From assembly GCA_947477885.1 (NCBI GenBank), contig CANJUD010000003.1, positions 124,001 to 188,000 of the forward strand: 64,000 nt of DNA. Direction: 5' to 3'. The notes under the pieces are model-generated. The model made no database searches and was not told where the DNA came from. It worked only from the letters and a program-made list of their open reading frames with translations. Positions within the stretch are counted from its first letter, which is position 1; the number at the start of each line of letters is the position of its first letter. Shown one piece after another: positions 1 to 9,181 of the stretch. This stretch comes from Bacteroidota bacterium (GTDB lineage: Bacteria > Bacteroidota > Bacteroidia > UKL13-3). The position numbers were made by a program, and so were the translations under genes.

Positions 1-415
1 GACCATCTGTAACTTTGATGTTTTCTCCAACAATAAAAGGTTCCATCATGCTTTCGGGTTTTTCCGAAACTTCATCGATAGTACCTAATATTCTGTTCAC
101 TTCATTTTGACGTAAAGGTGTGGGGCCACCATCTTTAGCTCCTAAAAAGCCAACTACGCCATTGATAGCTTTAATAGTAGGTGCAACTTCACCTGTTAAA
201 TCAGCTTCAATAAGTATATATCCTGGGAAGTAATTTTTTTCTTTAGTGGTTTTTTTACCATTCTTTACTTGGTACACTTTCTCCATAGGAATTAGTATTT
301 GCGGGACATAGTCCAACAAACCCTCCCGGGAAAGTTCAGCCTCTATATAAGACTTAACTTTTCTTTCCTGCCCGCTTATGGCACGGACAACGTACCATTT
401 AAAATCGTGAGCCAT
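1..415 (-). CDS. nusG: Transcription termination/antitermination protein NusG (3' end outside window)
   Basis: NusG binds RNA polymerase through its N-terminal NGN domain and modulates elongation, termination and transcription-translation coupling. About 138 N-terminal codons are visible. They show the NGN signature: WYVVRAISGQE near residue 7, then FPGYILIEADL and the GVVGFLG stretch. The C-terminal KOW domain lies beyond base 1, so the gene is cut by the window edge and not truncated biologically. The ATG at 415-413 is chosen because the family normally starts just before the KWYV motif. It is the last visible gene of the tRNA-tuf-secE-nusG operon, 28 bases after secE. This neighbour order is conserved in bacteria and supports the call. 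Confidence 0.96.
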   Translation of the reverse strand, partial: MAHDFKWYVVRAISGQERKVKSYIEAELSREGLLDYVPQILIPMEKVYQVKNGKKTTKEKNYFPGYILIEADLTGEVAPTIKAINGVVGFLGAKDGGPTPLRQNEVNRILGTIDEVSEKPESMMEPFIVGENIKVTDG

Positions 416-443
416 TTTTTGTACCTTTATTATTATATGTTAG

Positions 444-635
444 TTAAGCCAATTGATACAAGAGGTTGATTAGTTGACTACCAACTAAATCAATAATTCC
501 AATCACTACAGCGAGTATTAAAGTAGCAACCATAACTAGTACAGTACTACTCTGCAACTCTTGCCATGTAGGCCAGGTTACTTTGTTTTTTAATTCGTCT
601 GTTGTTGTTTCTATTGCTTCTGAAAACTTGCTCAT
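444..635 (-). CDS. secE: Preprotein translocase subunit SecE
   Basis: SecE is the small essential subunit that clamps the SecYEG protein channel in the inner membrane. The 63-residue protein has the short single-helix form typical of most bacteria. An amphipathic N-terminal part contains the conserved KNKVTWPTWQEL segment at about residues 16-27. One transmembrane helix follows at about residues 31-52, rich in V, L and I. It sits between tRNA-Trp and nusG on the same strand, the classical arrangement. Its partner SecG is encoded at the far end of this window. Confidence 0.95.
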   Translation of the reverse strand: MSKFSEAIETTTDELKNKVTWPTWQELQSSTVLVMVATLILAVVIGIIDLVGSQLINLLYQLA

Positions 636-660
636 GATCGTCTTGTTTTTTTGTTTTTTG

Positions 661-731
661 CACGGGCACTAGGATTCGAACCCAGATCAAAGGTTTTGGA
701 GACCTCTATTCTACCATTGAACTATGCCCGT
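661..731 (-). tRNA. trnW: tRNA-Trp (CCA)
   Basis: The 71-base cloverleaf on the minus strand has acceptor arms ACGGGCA and TGCCCGT with discriminator G. The anticodon loop CTCCAAA contains CCA, and the T loop is TTCGAAT. CCA is not encoded at the 3' end. It lies between tuf and secE, where Bacteroidota usually carry tRNA-Trp. Confidence 0.96.
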
Positions 732-789
732 TTATGGATATAAAGTAAGCCATAAACGGTTGCTTATGGCTTACTCTCTTTCTGGTTAA

Positions 790-1977
790 TTACTTAATTA
801 TTTCTGTAACCTGACCAGCACCAATAGTACGTCCACCTTCACGGATAGCGAAGCGTAGACCTTTTTCCATAGCGATTGGTTGGATAAGGTTAACAGTAAC
901 TGATACGTTATCACCCGGCATAATCATTTCCATTCCGTCAGGCAACATAACTTCACCAGTTACGTCAGTGGTACGGAAATAAAACTGAGGGCGATATTTA
1001 TTGAAGAAAGGAGTATGACGTCCACCTTCATCTTTGCTTAGTACGTATACTTCTGCTTTGAAATCTGTGTGAGGGTGAACTGAACCTGGTTTGCAAATAA
1101 CCATACCACGACGGATATCGGTTTTCTCTATACCACGAAGCAATAAACCAGCATTATCACCAGCTTCACCACGATCTAAAAGTTTGCGGAACATCTCAAC
1201 ACCAGTACAAACTGATTTCAAGCCTTCAGCACCCATACCGATAATGTCGACAGGCTCACCGATATTAATTACACCACGCTCGATACGACCTGTAGCAACA
1301 GTTCCACGACCTGTGATAGAGAATACATCCTCTACAGGCATAAGGAAAGGCAACTCAACCGCACGAGGAGGTACTGGAATATATGAGTCAACACTCGCCA
1401 TAAGTTCCATGATTTTTTCAACCCATTTGGCATCACCATTAAGTCCACCAAGTGCTGAACCACGAATAATTGGAATTTCGTCTCCTGGGAAATCATACTT
1501 ATTAAGCAACTCACGAATTTCTAGCTCAACGAGGTCAAGTAATTCTTCATCATCAACCATGTCCACTTTATTCATGAACACTACAATACGAGGCACACCA
1601 ACCTGACGGGCCAATAGGATATGCTCACGAGTTTGTGGCATAGGACCATCAGTTGAAGCTACTACTAAAATAGCTCCGTCCATTTGGGCAGCACCAGTAA
1701 CCATGTTTTTTACATAGTCAGCGTGACCTGGACAGTCTACGTGAGCGTAGTGACGGTTTGCTGTAGAATATTCTACGTGTGCGGTGTTAATTGTAATACC
1801 GCGTTCTTTTTCTTCAGGAGCTGAGTCAATAGATTCGAATGAACGAGCTTCTGATAGTCCTGCGTCGGCTAGCACTTTGGTAATGGCAGCCGTAAGGGTG
1901 GTTTTACCATGATCTACGTGACCTATGGTACCGATGTTCACGTGTGGTTTGGAACGGTCGAAATTTTCTTTTGCCAT
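790..1977 (-). CDS. tuf: Translation elongation factor Tu
   Basis: EF-Tu delivers aminoacyl-tRNA to the ribosome as a GTP complex. The 395-residue protein is full length and collinear with the family. The G1 P-loop GHVDHGKT is at residues 19-26, the G3 motif DCPGH near 81 and the G4 motif NKVD near 136. The effector-region motif RGITIN is present. The two beta-barrel domains follow, and the protein ends GQVTEIIK. The start ATG follows the tRNA-Thr(GGU) gene by about 75 bases, so it is probably transcribed with the tRNAs from the promoter near 2560. tRNA-Trp, secE and nusG lie downstream. Confidence 0.98.
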   Translation of the reverse strand: MAKENFDRSKPHVNIGTIGHVDHGKTTLTAAITKVLADAGLSEARSFESIDSAPEEKERGITINTAHVEYSTANRHYAHVDCPGHADYVKNMVTGAAQMDGAILVVASTDGPMPQTREHILLARQVGVPRIVVFMNKVDMVDDEELLDLVELEIRELLNKYDFPGDEIPIIRGSALGGLNGDAKWVEKIMELMASVDSYIPVPPRAVELPFLMPVEDVFSITGRGTVATGRIERGVINIGEPVDIIGMGAEGLKSVCTGVEMFRKLLDRGEAGDNAGLLLRGIEKTDIRRGMVICKPGSVHPHTDFKAEVYVLSKDEGGRHTPFFNKYRPQFYFRTTDVTGEVMLPDGMEMIMPGDNVSVTVNLIQPIAMEKGLRFAIREGGRTIGAGQVTEIIK

Positions 1978-2052
1978 TTTAGTAGAATTTAATTTTTGTT
2001 AGTTTTTATTTATTGTTTTATTGTTTTGTTTCTTCTTTTATTTCTTTTTTTG

Positions 2053-2124
<72 letters not shown>

Positions 2125-2177
2125 TTTCGCCTTTTGTGTTTTTTCGCAGCAGCCAAGCTTGGTTAAAGCTTGGATTG

Positions 2178-2250
2178 AGCGGGAGACCAGGTTCGAACCG
2201 GCGACCTACAGCTTGGAAGGCTGTCGCTCTACCAACTGAGCTACTCCCGC
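2178..2250 (-). tRNA. trnG: tRNA-Gly (UCC)
   Basis: The 73-base cloverleaf has acceptor arms GCGGGAG and CTCCCGC with discriminator U. The anticodon stem ACAGC/GCTGT encloses the loop CTTCCAA, which contains UCC. It is part of the tRNA cluster upstream of tuf. Confidence 0.96.
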
Positions 2251-2323
2251 AAGGTTATTTTCAACTTTCAATTTTACATTCTAAATATGCAATATCTTCA
2301 AATTGAAAAAAGGTTGTGCAGCG

Positions 2324-2404
2324 TGGGGAGAGAAGGATTCGAACCTTCGTAGATTTCTCAGCAGATTTACAGTCTGCCCCATTTGACCGCTCTGGTATCT
2401 CCCC
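2324..2404 (-). tRNA. trnY: tRNA-Tyr (GUA)
   Basis: This is an 81-base class II tRNA with a long variable arm, which tyrosine tRNAs have in bacteria. The acceptor arms are GGGGAGA and TCTCCCC with discriminator A. The anticodon loop CTGTAAA contains GUA. It lies between tRNA-Gly and tRNA-Thr(UGU). Confidence 0.96.
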
Positions 2405-2410
2405 TTTTTG

Positions 2411-2483
2411 AGCCACTTGCCGGGATCGAACCAGCGACCTACTGATTACAAATCAGTTGCTCTACCAGCTGAGCTAAAGTGGC
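2411..2483 (-). tRNA. trnT: tRNA-Thr (UGU)
   Basis: The 73-base cloverleaf has acceptor arms GCCACTT and AAGTGGC with discriminator U. The anticodon stem ACTGA/TCAGT encloses the loop TTTGTAA, which contains UGU. It is the first gene of the operon, about 60 bases after the predicted promoter, and only 6 bases separate it from tRNA-Tyr. Confidence 0.96.
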
Positions 2484-2546
2484 CTACACCTTGTTTATCA
2501 ATACATTAAGAACTGAATCTGAGCATTCCTGCTCAAAAAAGGACTG

Positions 2547-2576
2547 CAAATGTAGACCTATTTGTATTAAAAACAA
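2547..2576 (-). promoter_or_regulatory. Bacteroidota-type promoter of the tRNA-tuf-secE-nusG operon
   Basis: On the minus strand a TTG (2576-2574) is followed by exactly 19 bases and then TACATTTG (2554-2547). This matches the Bacteroidota -33/-7 consensus TTG-N19-TAnnTTTG. It is the best promoter match I found in the window and lies about 60 bases before the first tRNA, as expected for a strongly expressed operon. Position and consensus are seen; the activity is inferred. Confidence 0.8.
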
Positions 2577-2757
2577 TACAGGGCTTGCGAATTTCTTGAT
2601 AAGCCTTTGATAAATTTTTATGAAGAAGTCCTTTTTGCTTGATTTCCAGCGAATAAAAATTTGAGTTTTTATTGTGGAAGAATTTGAGAAATATCAAGGT
2701 TTTGAAAATCTTCTCGAGATAATTTTTAGTGACAAGGTTTTTAAGAATCAAGAAAAC

Positions 2758-3567
2758 TTAAAAAACGATGCTCAAATCAATAGAGACAGGGATGAGATAG
2801 CCGTGAATAATATGCGTAGGTTTATAATCCAGTTTATTATAGTCCACCACTATTTTATTATTCACATCTAAAAAGCCCCAACGCATCATTGCACGAAAAC
2901 CACAAACGTCACCTGAGTACTGATAGCCCAATAGGCCGCTGCTGTTCCATCTGTGTGGGTTTACAAATTTGTCAAAAAAATCTTCTTTATATCCGCCCGG
3001 GTCGAAATATACAGGGAATGGGTCATTGGCTTTATAGAATTCCCAGCTGATTAAATAATTGATATCGGCTCCGAATAGCACTTGGTGCGTTTGTTTGTTT
3101 CCAATGTCCCATACTAGCATTATTGGCAGTTCTAAGCCAAAGGTGGACATCTTATTAAAACGCCCCTCGCTACTTTTGGTGTAGCTACTAACCTTGCCTT
3201 CATTATTATATATAAAATGTCTTAAAGAATCTTTGGGTCCTTCGTAATAATTAAAATTACAACCTCTATAGGAACCACTGATTTCGGCTTGCCAATACCA
3301 ATTCTTAATTTCGCGACGGTTATAAAAAGGTCTGAAAAAGTTGGTCATCTTTTGCCTTGAATAAAGACTTACCGTAAACCCTGCATGAGGCTTAGCCGAG
3401 TAACGGACACTATCGCCTTGAACATTAAGTTTGTCGGTGCGGTACCATGAGGTGGTGAGTCCAGCAATTACGCCAAAATGGTATTTTTCCTCTTCTTCCA
3501 TTTTTTGAGCACTTGCAACGTTGCTAAGGCAGAAGGTAATAATCAAATATAAAATCTTAGTTCTCAA
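2758..3567 (-). CDS. Predicted outer-membrane/periplasmic beta-rich protein, function unknown
   Basis: From the TTG at 3567 the product is 269 residues and begins with a good signal peptide: RTK, a hydrophobic stretch ILYLIITFCL, then NVASAQ with likely cleavage after ASA. The mature part is rich in aromatic residues and alternating short strands such as GVIAGLTTSWY, and ends in SIDLSIVF with a terminal aromatic residue. These are features of outer-membrane beta-barrels. An upstream ATG at 3618 would add 17 residues before the signal peptide. I prefer TTG because a -7 box TAAATTTG (3587-3580) lies inside that extension, although the resulting leader would be only a few bases long. I recognise no specific family. 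The gene stands alone. Confidence 0.62.
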   Translation of the reverse strand: MRTKILYLIITFCLSNVASAQKMEEEEKYHFGVIAGLTTSWYRTDKLNVQGDSVRYSAKPHAGFTVSLYSRQKMTNFFRPFYNRREIKNWYWQAEISGSYRGCNFNYYEGPKDSLRHFIYNNEGKVSSYTKSSEGRFNKMSTFGLELPIMLVWDIGNKQTHQVLFGADINYLISWEFYKANDPFPVYFDPGGYKEDFFDKFVNPHRWNSSGLLGYQYSGDVCGFRAMMRWGFLDVNNKIVVDYNKLDYKPTHIIHGYLIPVSIDLSIVF

Positions 3568-3618
3568 AATATCAGTGGGCAAATTTACAAAAGTCAATCT
3601 TACAAAACACCATGCCAA

Positions 3619-3960
3619 ACATTAACAAGATATCAATATTAAGATTTTGGTTGCTTCGTTTCAAAAATAAACATGTAGACCGACGTTATTTTGAATATAA
3701 ACTAAAACACTTCACCCAGATTAAAAAACAATCCATGAGCACTTGACGCATCAAAACCATAACTAATAATTAGATTGATATTAGATTTTTTATTGAGCAT
3801 TACAGTAACCCGTAAAAAAGAAACATAACATTAATAAACAATTTAGTATATAAAATTAAGAGATTATTGTCCTTTCTCATTTAATTAATGGTATAATAAA
3901 AATGTTATAGCTATTCGGGTAAATTCAATAAAAAAAAGATAAGTACAGAAGCACGTTGAT
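3619..3960. other. AT-rich intergenic region, no feature recognised
   Basis: About 340 very AT-rich bases lie between the end of murF and the upstream gene. I found no open frame of note, no clear hairpin with a U-run and no repeat of the types seen elsewhere in the window. Confidence 0.5.
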
Positions 3961-5250
3961 TTATAAAGCATCTAATATTTTTTCCATTTGCATGCCTCTC
4001 GAGCCTTTAATAAAAATTGAAGAATTATTGATAGGATGTTTTATTAAATATTCATAAAGTGAGGCTGATGTTTCAAACCATTCACAATTCAAAACGTTTT
4101 TTTGGAGTCCAAATGCTTTTCCACACAGGTACACTTTGTTGGGATTTAAAGAAAAAATTAATTTAGCAATCGCCTCATGTTCTTCATTTTCAAATGCTCC
4201 AGTTTCATACATATCACCTAGCATCAAAACTGACCTTTTGCCTGGAATTTCCATTCCCATAAAATTTTTAATCGATACTTCCATACTGCTCGGATTTGCA
4301 TTATAACAATCTACAATAATATGGTTGGTGTTTTTTTCAATTACTTGCGAGCGATTATTGGTAGGTATATATTCTTCAATTCCTTTTTTTATTGATTCTG
4401 TTGAAACATTGAAATATAATCCAATAGCTATCGCCGTCATTATGTTTTCGGCATTATAGTTTCCAAAAAGCGGAGATTTTATTTCTGTATCGTTAATATA
4501 CAATTTTATAGAGGGATTTACAGATAATATTGTAGCAGAATAATTGGCATCTAATAAATCAAAGCCGTAGGTAATTTTATGAGCAAGTTTATTGGCCATT
4601 CTTACTACTAGCTCTTCTTGCAAGTTTACAAATGCAGTCCCGTCATTTTTTTGCAGATGATAAAACAATTCACTATTGCCCAGTGCAACACCTTCTATAT
4701 TGCCAAACCCTTCCAGATGTTCTTTGCCAATATTGGTAATAAGGCCAAAGTTGGGGTCAAATATTTCACACAATTCTGCATTGTCGCCTATTTTGTTTGC
4801 TCCCATTTCTATTACCGCCATCTCGGTATCTTTGGGCAACGATAGTAATGTTAGCGGCAAGCCTATATGGTTATTTAAATTGCCTTGGGTTACATGGGTT
4901 TTATATTTTTGTTTTAGTACATTGAAAACTAATTCTTTGGTAGTGGTTTTCCCATTTGACCCCGTAATGCCAATAAATGGGATGTTAAAACTTTGGCGGT
5001 GGCGATGAGCTAATTGTTGTAAAAATAACAATCCATCAGGTACTAAAAAAATATTTTCGTGTACCACAAATTCAGCTTCATCAACTACAGCATAGGCTGC
5101 TCCTTTAGTTAACGCATCCTGTGCAAAAGCGTTTCCATTAAAATTTTTTCCCTTTATGGCAATATACAGGCAACCTTTAGGTAGGGTTCGCGAGTCAATA
5201 CTTATTGAACCACAATTTGTGAATAGGTGGTACAGTTCTTCAAGGTTCAT
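3961..5250 (-). CDS. murF: UDP-N-acetylmuramoyl-tripeptide--D-alanyl-D-alanine ligase MurF
   Basis: MurF uses ATP to add D-Ala-D-Ala to the UDP-MurNAc tripeptide, the last cytoplasmic step of the peptidoglycan pentapeptide. The 429-residue protein has the Mur ligase layout. An N-terminal domain contains SIDSRTLPKG near residue 16. The ATP-binding P-loop GITGSNGKTTTKE is at about 94-106, and the central domain carries MGANKIGDNAEL and NIGKEHLEGFG. The C-terminal domain has VDCYNANPSSM and MLGDMYETG. The last two motifs separate MurF from MurE. The gene is monocistronic in this window, transcribed away from the FG-GAP gene, with about 200 bases between the two starts. I see no convincing -7 box for it. 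Confidence 0.94.
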   Translation of the reverse strand: MNLEELYHLFTNCGSISIDSRTLPKGCLYIAIKGKNFNGNAFAQDALTKGAAYAVVDEAEFVVHENIFLVPDGLLFLQQLAHRHRQSFNIPFIGITGSNGKTTTKELVFNVLKQKYKTHVTQGNLNNHIGLPLTLLSLPKDTEMAVIEMGANKIGDNAELCEIFDPNFGLITNIGKEHLEGFGNIEGVALGNSELFYHLQKNDGTAFVNLQEELVVRMANKLAHKITYGFDLLDANYSATILSVNPSIKLYINDTEIKSPLFGNYNAENIMTAIAIGLYFNVSTESIKKGIEEYIPTNNRSQVIEKNTNHIIVDCYNANPSSMEVSIKNFMGMEIPGKRSVLMLGDMYETGAFENEEHEAIAKLIFSLNPNKVYLCGKAFGLQKNVLNCEWFETSASLYEYLIKHPINNSSIFIKGSRGMQMEKILDAL

Positions 5251-5434
5251 GATTAATTGGTTAGTTTAAAATAAAAGTCCTGCAATTTTAGGCTTTGTGA
5301 CACATTGCAAAGCAATATTTTTTTTTGGCTTGCAGTTAAATGGGAAAGGCGGGATGCTGTTACTTGGTTTATAACATCGCTTGCCATTTTCTTTGCTGTT
5401 AATTTCCCAAATATGATAATTCGTTAATTAACCC

Positions 5435-5442
5435 TATATTTG
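5435..5442 (+). promoter_or_regulatory. -7 box TATATTTG upstream of the VCBS/FG-GAP gene
   Basis: TATATTTG matches the Bacteroidota -7 consensus TAnnTTTG and ends 14 bases before the ATG at 5457. No good TTG lies 19-21 bases upstream, so the call rests on the -7 element and its position. Confidence 0.5.
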
Positions 5443-5456
5443 AAAAATATTTTACG

Positions 5457-7721
5457 ATGAAAAAAATACTCCCTCTAGCAATACTAATTTGTTTTGTTTG
5501 CCAAGCATATTCTCAAATAAAATTGTATCCCACACAGCCAGATATTTTCATAAATTCTAAAACGAATAATTACTATCGACATCCATTTACTGGAGGAATA
5601 ACTGCACCACAGTTTGCCACTATTGATGCCAATTTTGATGGACGCAAAGATTTGGTTATGTATGATAGAGTTGGGGCTAACCTAGCAGTGTATGCCGATA
5701 CTGCAAAAAATGGTGCTCCCCTGTGGGTATATGATGCGTCTCTTTCTGCAAAATTCCCTAAAATCAATAATTGGTTTAGGATGGTAGATTATGACCGAGA
5801 CGGAGATTTGGATATTTTTACCAATCAGTATTCCGATATCATAGTATACGATAATAAATCGAAAAATGGGGAATTGATTTTTGAAAAAAAGCCCGACTCG
5901 TTATATACTTTTCTCGATTCTATTGTATTTGGATTTTCTACCATTAATCTACCCTGTTTTACTATTATGTATCCTGAGGTAACAGACATAGATAATGATG
6001 GAGACTATGATATAATAGTTACAGATTTATCAGGCAGTTATTTAACCATGTATCAGAATGTGCAAGTGGAGCGGAAATTACCGAAAGATAGTTTGATGTA
6101 TTACTATGCTGATGATTGTTACGCAGGATTTTCTTTGCCAGCGGGCGATAATAAAGTAATACTTGGAATGTCGTGTCATAAATTTTATGAACGAAATGCG
6201 CATGCAGGCACCTGCATAACAGCCTATGATTTCGATAATGATGGCGATAAAGATTTGTTATTGGGCGATGCTTCTTTATCGGAAGTGTTATATGTTAAGA
6301 ATGGTAAAAAAGACTATAGTTGGCCTTATGATACGGCTATTGGACAAGATACCATATATCTCCCCAATGAAGTTGCAGGAGGTGCTCGGGCTTTTACATT
6401 TCCAGCTTCAATGCTGGTGGATGTGGATGGTGACGATACACTAGATTTAATAGTAGCATCCAATGACGAAAAAGTTAACGAAGACATAAACAATATCCAA
6501 TTTTTTAAAAATACTGGCAGTAATGAATTACCCGTATTCAAATACCAAACAAATAGCTTTTTTCAAGAGCAAACTATTGATGAGGGCCATATAAACAACC
6601 CTGTGTTTTTTGATGTAAATGGAGATGCATTATTGGACATAATTGTGGGTACGGATGGCAACAATCTCATTAATCAAGATACAACTTCTGTGCTAAAATA
6701 TTATAGAAATAGAGGTACTAACAACAAACCAGAATATATATTAGAAGACAGTAATTGGTTAAATATGCGAAGTCAAAAATTGGCTTGGCCTCATCCTGCA
6801 TTTGGTGATGTAGATGGTGATAATATGCCTGATTTAATTGTTGGTCATACAAAAGGTAAAATATCATGGTGGAAAAATACTGGTAGTGCAACCTTACCAA
6901 TTTTTACTTTTCAAAATGATTCATTTGCACGCATCAACATGCGCACAACTATTGCTCCAGCGGTGGGAGATGTAGATGGCGATGGTGATAATGATTTACT
7001 GATCGGTAGATACAACGGAGAACTAAGCTATTATAGCAATAATAATAATGTATATACATTAATAACAGATACTTTTGGTAACATCAATGTATCAGATAGT
7101 TTTTTTGATTATACCTGTTATTGTTGGATGATGATGCATAACGGAATGGCAACACCTGTATTATATGATTTTGATAAAAATGGCAAATTAGATTTGATGG
7201 CTGGCAGTTATAAAGGAAGTTTGAGGTTATATATGGATGCATATAAATATATAAATACACTAGCACAAGAAACAGATAGCTTCCAGTATAATTTTGTGAT
7301 AGATACATTTGAAAATACAAGTTATCGTACTTATATATCACCCGCAGTAGCTTTTCTTGATGGCGATTCCTTGCCAGATGTTCTTGTGGGCACACAGCGT
7401 GGTGGATTATATTTTTGGGGCTCACAAAAGGTTCCGCAGTTCAAATCAATCATCAAAAATATTAATAACCCTAGCGAACACCTAGCCTTTGAAATATACC
7501 CCAATCCCACGCATGGATTAATTAATATTGTTTTGCCAAACGAGAATGGAAATATTCAGATATTATTAATGGATATTGCGGGAAAAACCATTTTGAGTAG
7601 TAAAATAAAATCGGGAAATTTTATAACCATTGATATGCAAAATCAACCAATGGGTATATATATATTGAAAGTAGAAAACGAAAATGGGGTAACAGGTTAC
7701 AAGAAAATTGTGAAAGATTAA
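5457..7721 (+). CDS. VCBS/FG-GAP repeat protein with T9SS type A sorting domain
   Basis: This is a 754-residue secreted protein. Residues 1-19 form a signal peptide (KKILPLAILICFVCQAYSQ). The body is a series of calcium-loop repeats of the integrin alpha/VCBS type with acidic motifs such as DYDRDGDLD, DIDNDGDYD, DFDNDGDKD, DVDGDNMPD and DVDGDGDND. These repeats usually fold into a beta-propeller that binds Ca2+. The last 80 or so residues are a T9SS sorting domain, starting FEIYPNPTHG and ending GYKKIVKD, so the protein is expected to be exported by the type IX system and kept at or released from the surface. The ligand is unknown. Its last 4 bases overlap the end of the convergent SprT-like gene. 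Confidence 0.88.
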   Translation: MKKILPLAILICFVCQAYSQIKLYPTQPDIFINSKTNNYYRHPFTGGITAPQFATIDANFDGRKDLVMYDRVGANLAVYADTAKNGAPLWVYDASLSAKFPKINNWFRMVDYDRDGDLDIFTNQYSDIIVYDNKSKNGELIFEKKPDSLYTFLDSIVFGFSTINLPCFTIMYPEVTDIDNDGDYDIIVTDLSGSYLTMYQNVQVERKLPKDSLMYYYADDCYAGFSLPAGDNKVILGMSCHKFYERNAHAGTCITAYDFDNDGDKDLLLGDASLSEVLYVKNGKKDYSWPYDTAIGQDTIYLPNEVAGGARAFTFPASMLVDVDGDDTLDLIVASNDEKVNEDINNIQFFKNTGSNELPVFKYQTNSFFQEQTIDEGHINNPVFFDVNGDALLDIIVGTDGNNLINQDTTSVLKYYRNRGTNNKPEYILEDSNWLNMRSQKLAWPHPAFGDVDGDNMPDLIVGHTKGKISWWKNTGSATLPIFTFQNDSFARINMRTTIAPAVGDVDGDGDNDLLIGRYNGELSYYSNNNNVYTLITDTFGNINVSDSFFDYTCYCWMMMHNGMATPVLYDFDKNGKLDLMAGSYKGSLRLYMDAYKYINTLAQETDSFQYNFVIDTFENTSYRTYISPAVAFLDGDSLPDVLVGTQRGGLYFWGSQKVPQFKSIIKNINNPSEHLAFEIYPNPTHGLINIVLPNENGNIQILLMDIAGKTILSSKIKSGNFITIDMQNQPMGIYILKVENENGVTGYKKIVKD

Positions 7722-8344
7722 AGCCCCAAAGTTTCTTGAACTGGAATTACTTCGGCAAGACCGCTTACCCAATAATCACGTCTGCTATTTAAGTCAAAAC
7801 ATTTATAGCGTTTTCGTGCTTTTTCTCCTTTACGAAACAAATAATTTTTGTTATCCACCATCTTAAAAGTTGAACCGAAGGCAAGTTCATCCAGCAAAAT
7901 TCCTTTTTTACGTTTGTCGTGGTTACGCAAACTTTTAATGAGCGATGGGCTACTGCAACTAGAAGCAGCGGGGTCTGCCATATAATGTAACAATGCATGC
8001 TTCACATCATCGGGGAAAATTTGCTCCTCGATAAATGGGTGCATGAGCACTTTAAAATGCATTTTCCATTCCTTGCCATGAGGGTTCGCTTTGTTGCGGT
8101 GACTTTGCCATGTAAGCAGATGGGCAAGTTCGTGCAAAAAAGTAATAAGGAAAGAATATTCGTTTAAGTCGTGATTGATAGTGATAGCGTGGAAATGCTC
8201 ATCGGGCAGGGCACGAAAATCTCCATATTTTGAAGCCCGCCTGCCCGTGATACGAATATTGACCGGGTGTCGCTGTAAAAGGTTGTTTACACGCGGCACG
8301 GCCGCATCGGGGATAAATTGCTCTAGCAGATGAAAGTTTTTCAC
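7718..8344 (-). CDS. SprT-like zinc metalloprotease domain protein
   Basis: This 208-residue cytoplasmic protein has no signal peptide. The SprT-like domain shows the zinc-protease motif HELAH at residues 71-75, with the third likely ligand in HGKEW near residue 89; this spacing is typical of SprT/Spartan-like domains. The C-terminal half contains a short beta-rich segment (FRKGEKARKRYKCFDL) that could be a degenerate zinc ribbon with too few cysteines. Eukaryotic Spartan proteases cleave DNA-protein crosslinks; the role of the bacterial proteins is not settled, so I claim only the domain. It is convergent with the FG-GAP gene (4-base overlap) and divergent from the lipoprotein gene at 8444. 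Confidence 0.85.
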   Translation of the reverse strand: MKNFHLLEQFIPDAAVPRVNNLLQRHPVNIRITGRRASKYGDFRALPDEHFHAITINHDLNEYSFLITFLHELAHLLTWQSHRNKANPHGKEWKMHFKVLMHPFIEEQIFPDDVKHALLHYMADPAASSCSSPSLIKSLRNHDKRKKGILLDELAFGSTFKMVDNKNYLFRKGEKARKRYKCFDLNSRRDYWVSGLAEVIPVQETLGL

Positions 8345-8443
8345 TAAATTTGTTTTGTGGGTATAGGAAAAATGCCTTTATTTTGAAATCATTAATCATT
8401 AACCAATTCCCAAGCAAATTTGGGCATAAAAAACTTTAACAGC

Positions 8444-8980
8444 ATGAAAAAAATATTCACACCCTTGGCTTTGGCCGCATTAGTATTTGTTGCAGGATGC
8501 AGCAAAAAGAATTTGGATGTCAAATTTGACCTCAATCCTAAAACTGTAGAATTCACAGTTCCTGTTACAACCCAATCGGGCGACATGACATTTGTTCTAA
8601 ACAAACTCGATTATAATCTGGACAGTTTAGCTAAAGCTAATAGCATAAGCATCTCACAGATCAAGTCAATGAAAATCGCTTTTATAAAATTAGAAATTAT
8701 TGATCAAAACATTGCTACTAATTTTGATGTGGTATCGTGGGTTGAGGCTTATTGTAAATTTGACAATCAAAATGAAACTAAGATGGCTTGGAAAAACCCA
8801 ATGCCTACTGACCATTCACGCAGTATAAATTTAGATTTAGCAGATGTGGATTTAGCGGATGATCTTAAAACTAGTTCAGCTCAGGTTCGTATTTCAGGTC
8901 ACACTAACGCACCTATAATTAACCCTATTCAGATGCGTGCAACAGTGCGTTTCAATGTGATAGGAAGATTAATAAACTAA
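8444..8980 (+). CDS. Small lipoprotein of unknown function
   Basis: The 178-residue protein starts at the ATG at 8444 with a lipoprotein signal: KKIFTPLALAALVF followed by the lipobox VAGC. An upstream in-frame TTG at 8420 would put eight extra residues before the signal and is rejected. The mature domain (residues 20-178) is beta-rich and soluble, with alternating hydrophobic strands such as VRISGHTN and ATVRFNVIGRLIN. I do not recognise the family. Asp-rich spacing after the lipobox is absent (SKKNLD follows Cys). A Rho-independent terminator follows at 9017, so it is probably a single-gene unit. Confidence 0.72.
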   Translation: MKKIFTPLALAALVFVAGCSKKNLDVKFDLNPKTVEFTVPVTTQSGDMTFVLNKLDYNLDSLAKANSISISQIKSMKIAFIKLEIIDQNIATNFDVVSWVEAYCKFDNQNETKMAWKNPMPTDHSRSINLDLADVDLADDLKTSSAQVRISGHTNAPIINPIQMRATVRFNVIGRLIN

Positions 8981-9016
8981 AATAACTTCGCTAAGGCGAA
9001 TAGATATTTTCTGAAA

Positions 9017-9047
9017 AGAGCAGGCCATTTGGTCTGCTCTTTTTTTG
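9017..9047 (+). terminator. Rho-independent terminator after the lipoprotein gene
   Basis: The stem AGAGCAG (9017-9023) pairs with CTGCTCT (9034-9040), extended inward by GCC/GGT around an ATTT loop, and is followed by a run of T to 9047. Confidence 0.88.
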
Positions 9048-9181
9048 TTAATAAAAATTATTGTATTTACTATTTGTGAATTAACTGTATATAACACACT
9101 ACAGTTTATTTTTTTGCCACCACAATAAATATTTCCTTTTTACGTTTCTAATTTTGTAATCATGTAACCCCATTTATTTTT

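Noticed and set aside
1091-1606. Long open frame on the plus strand inside tuf
   Set aside because: It is antisense to a highly conserved gene, and its composition follows EF-Tu codon usage.
2533-2751. 72-residue minus-strand frame before the tRNA cluster
   Set aside because: It would span the predicted operon promoter, and it is Lys/Asn/Phe-rich without any family signature.
7084-7425. Minus-strand frame inside the FG-GAP gene
   Set aside because: It is a shadow of the repeat-rich coding sequence with no start context.
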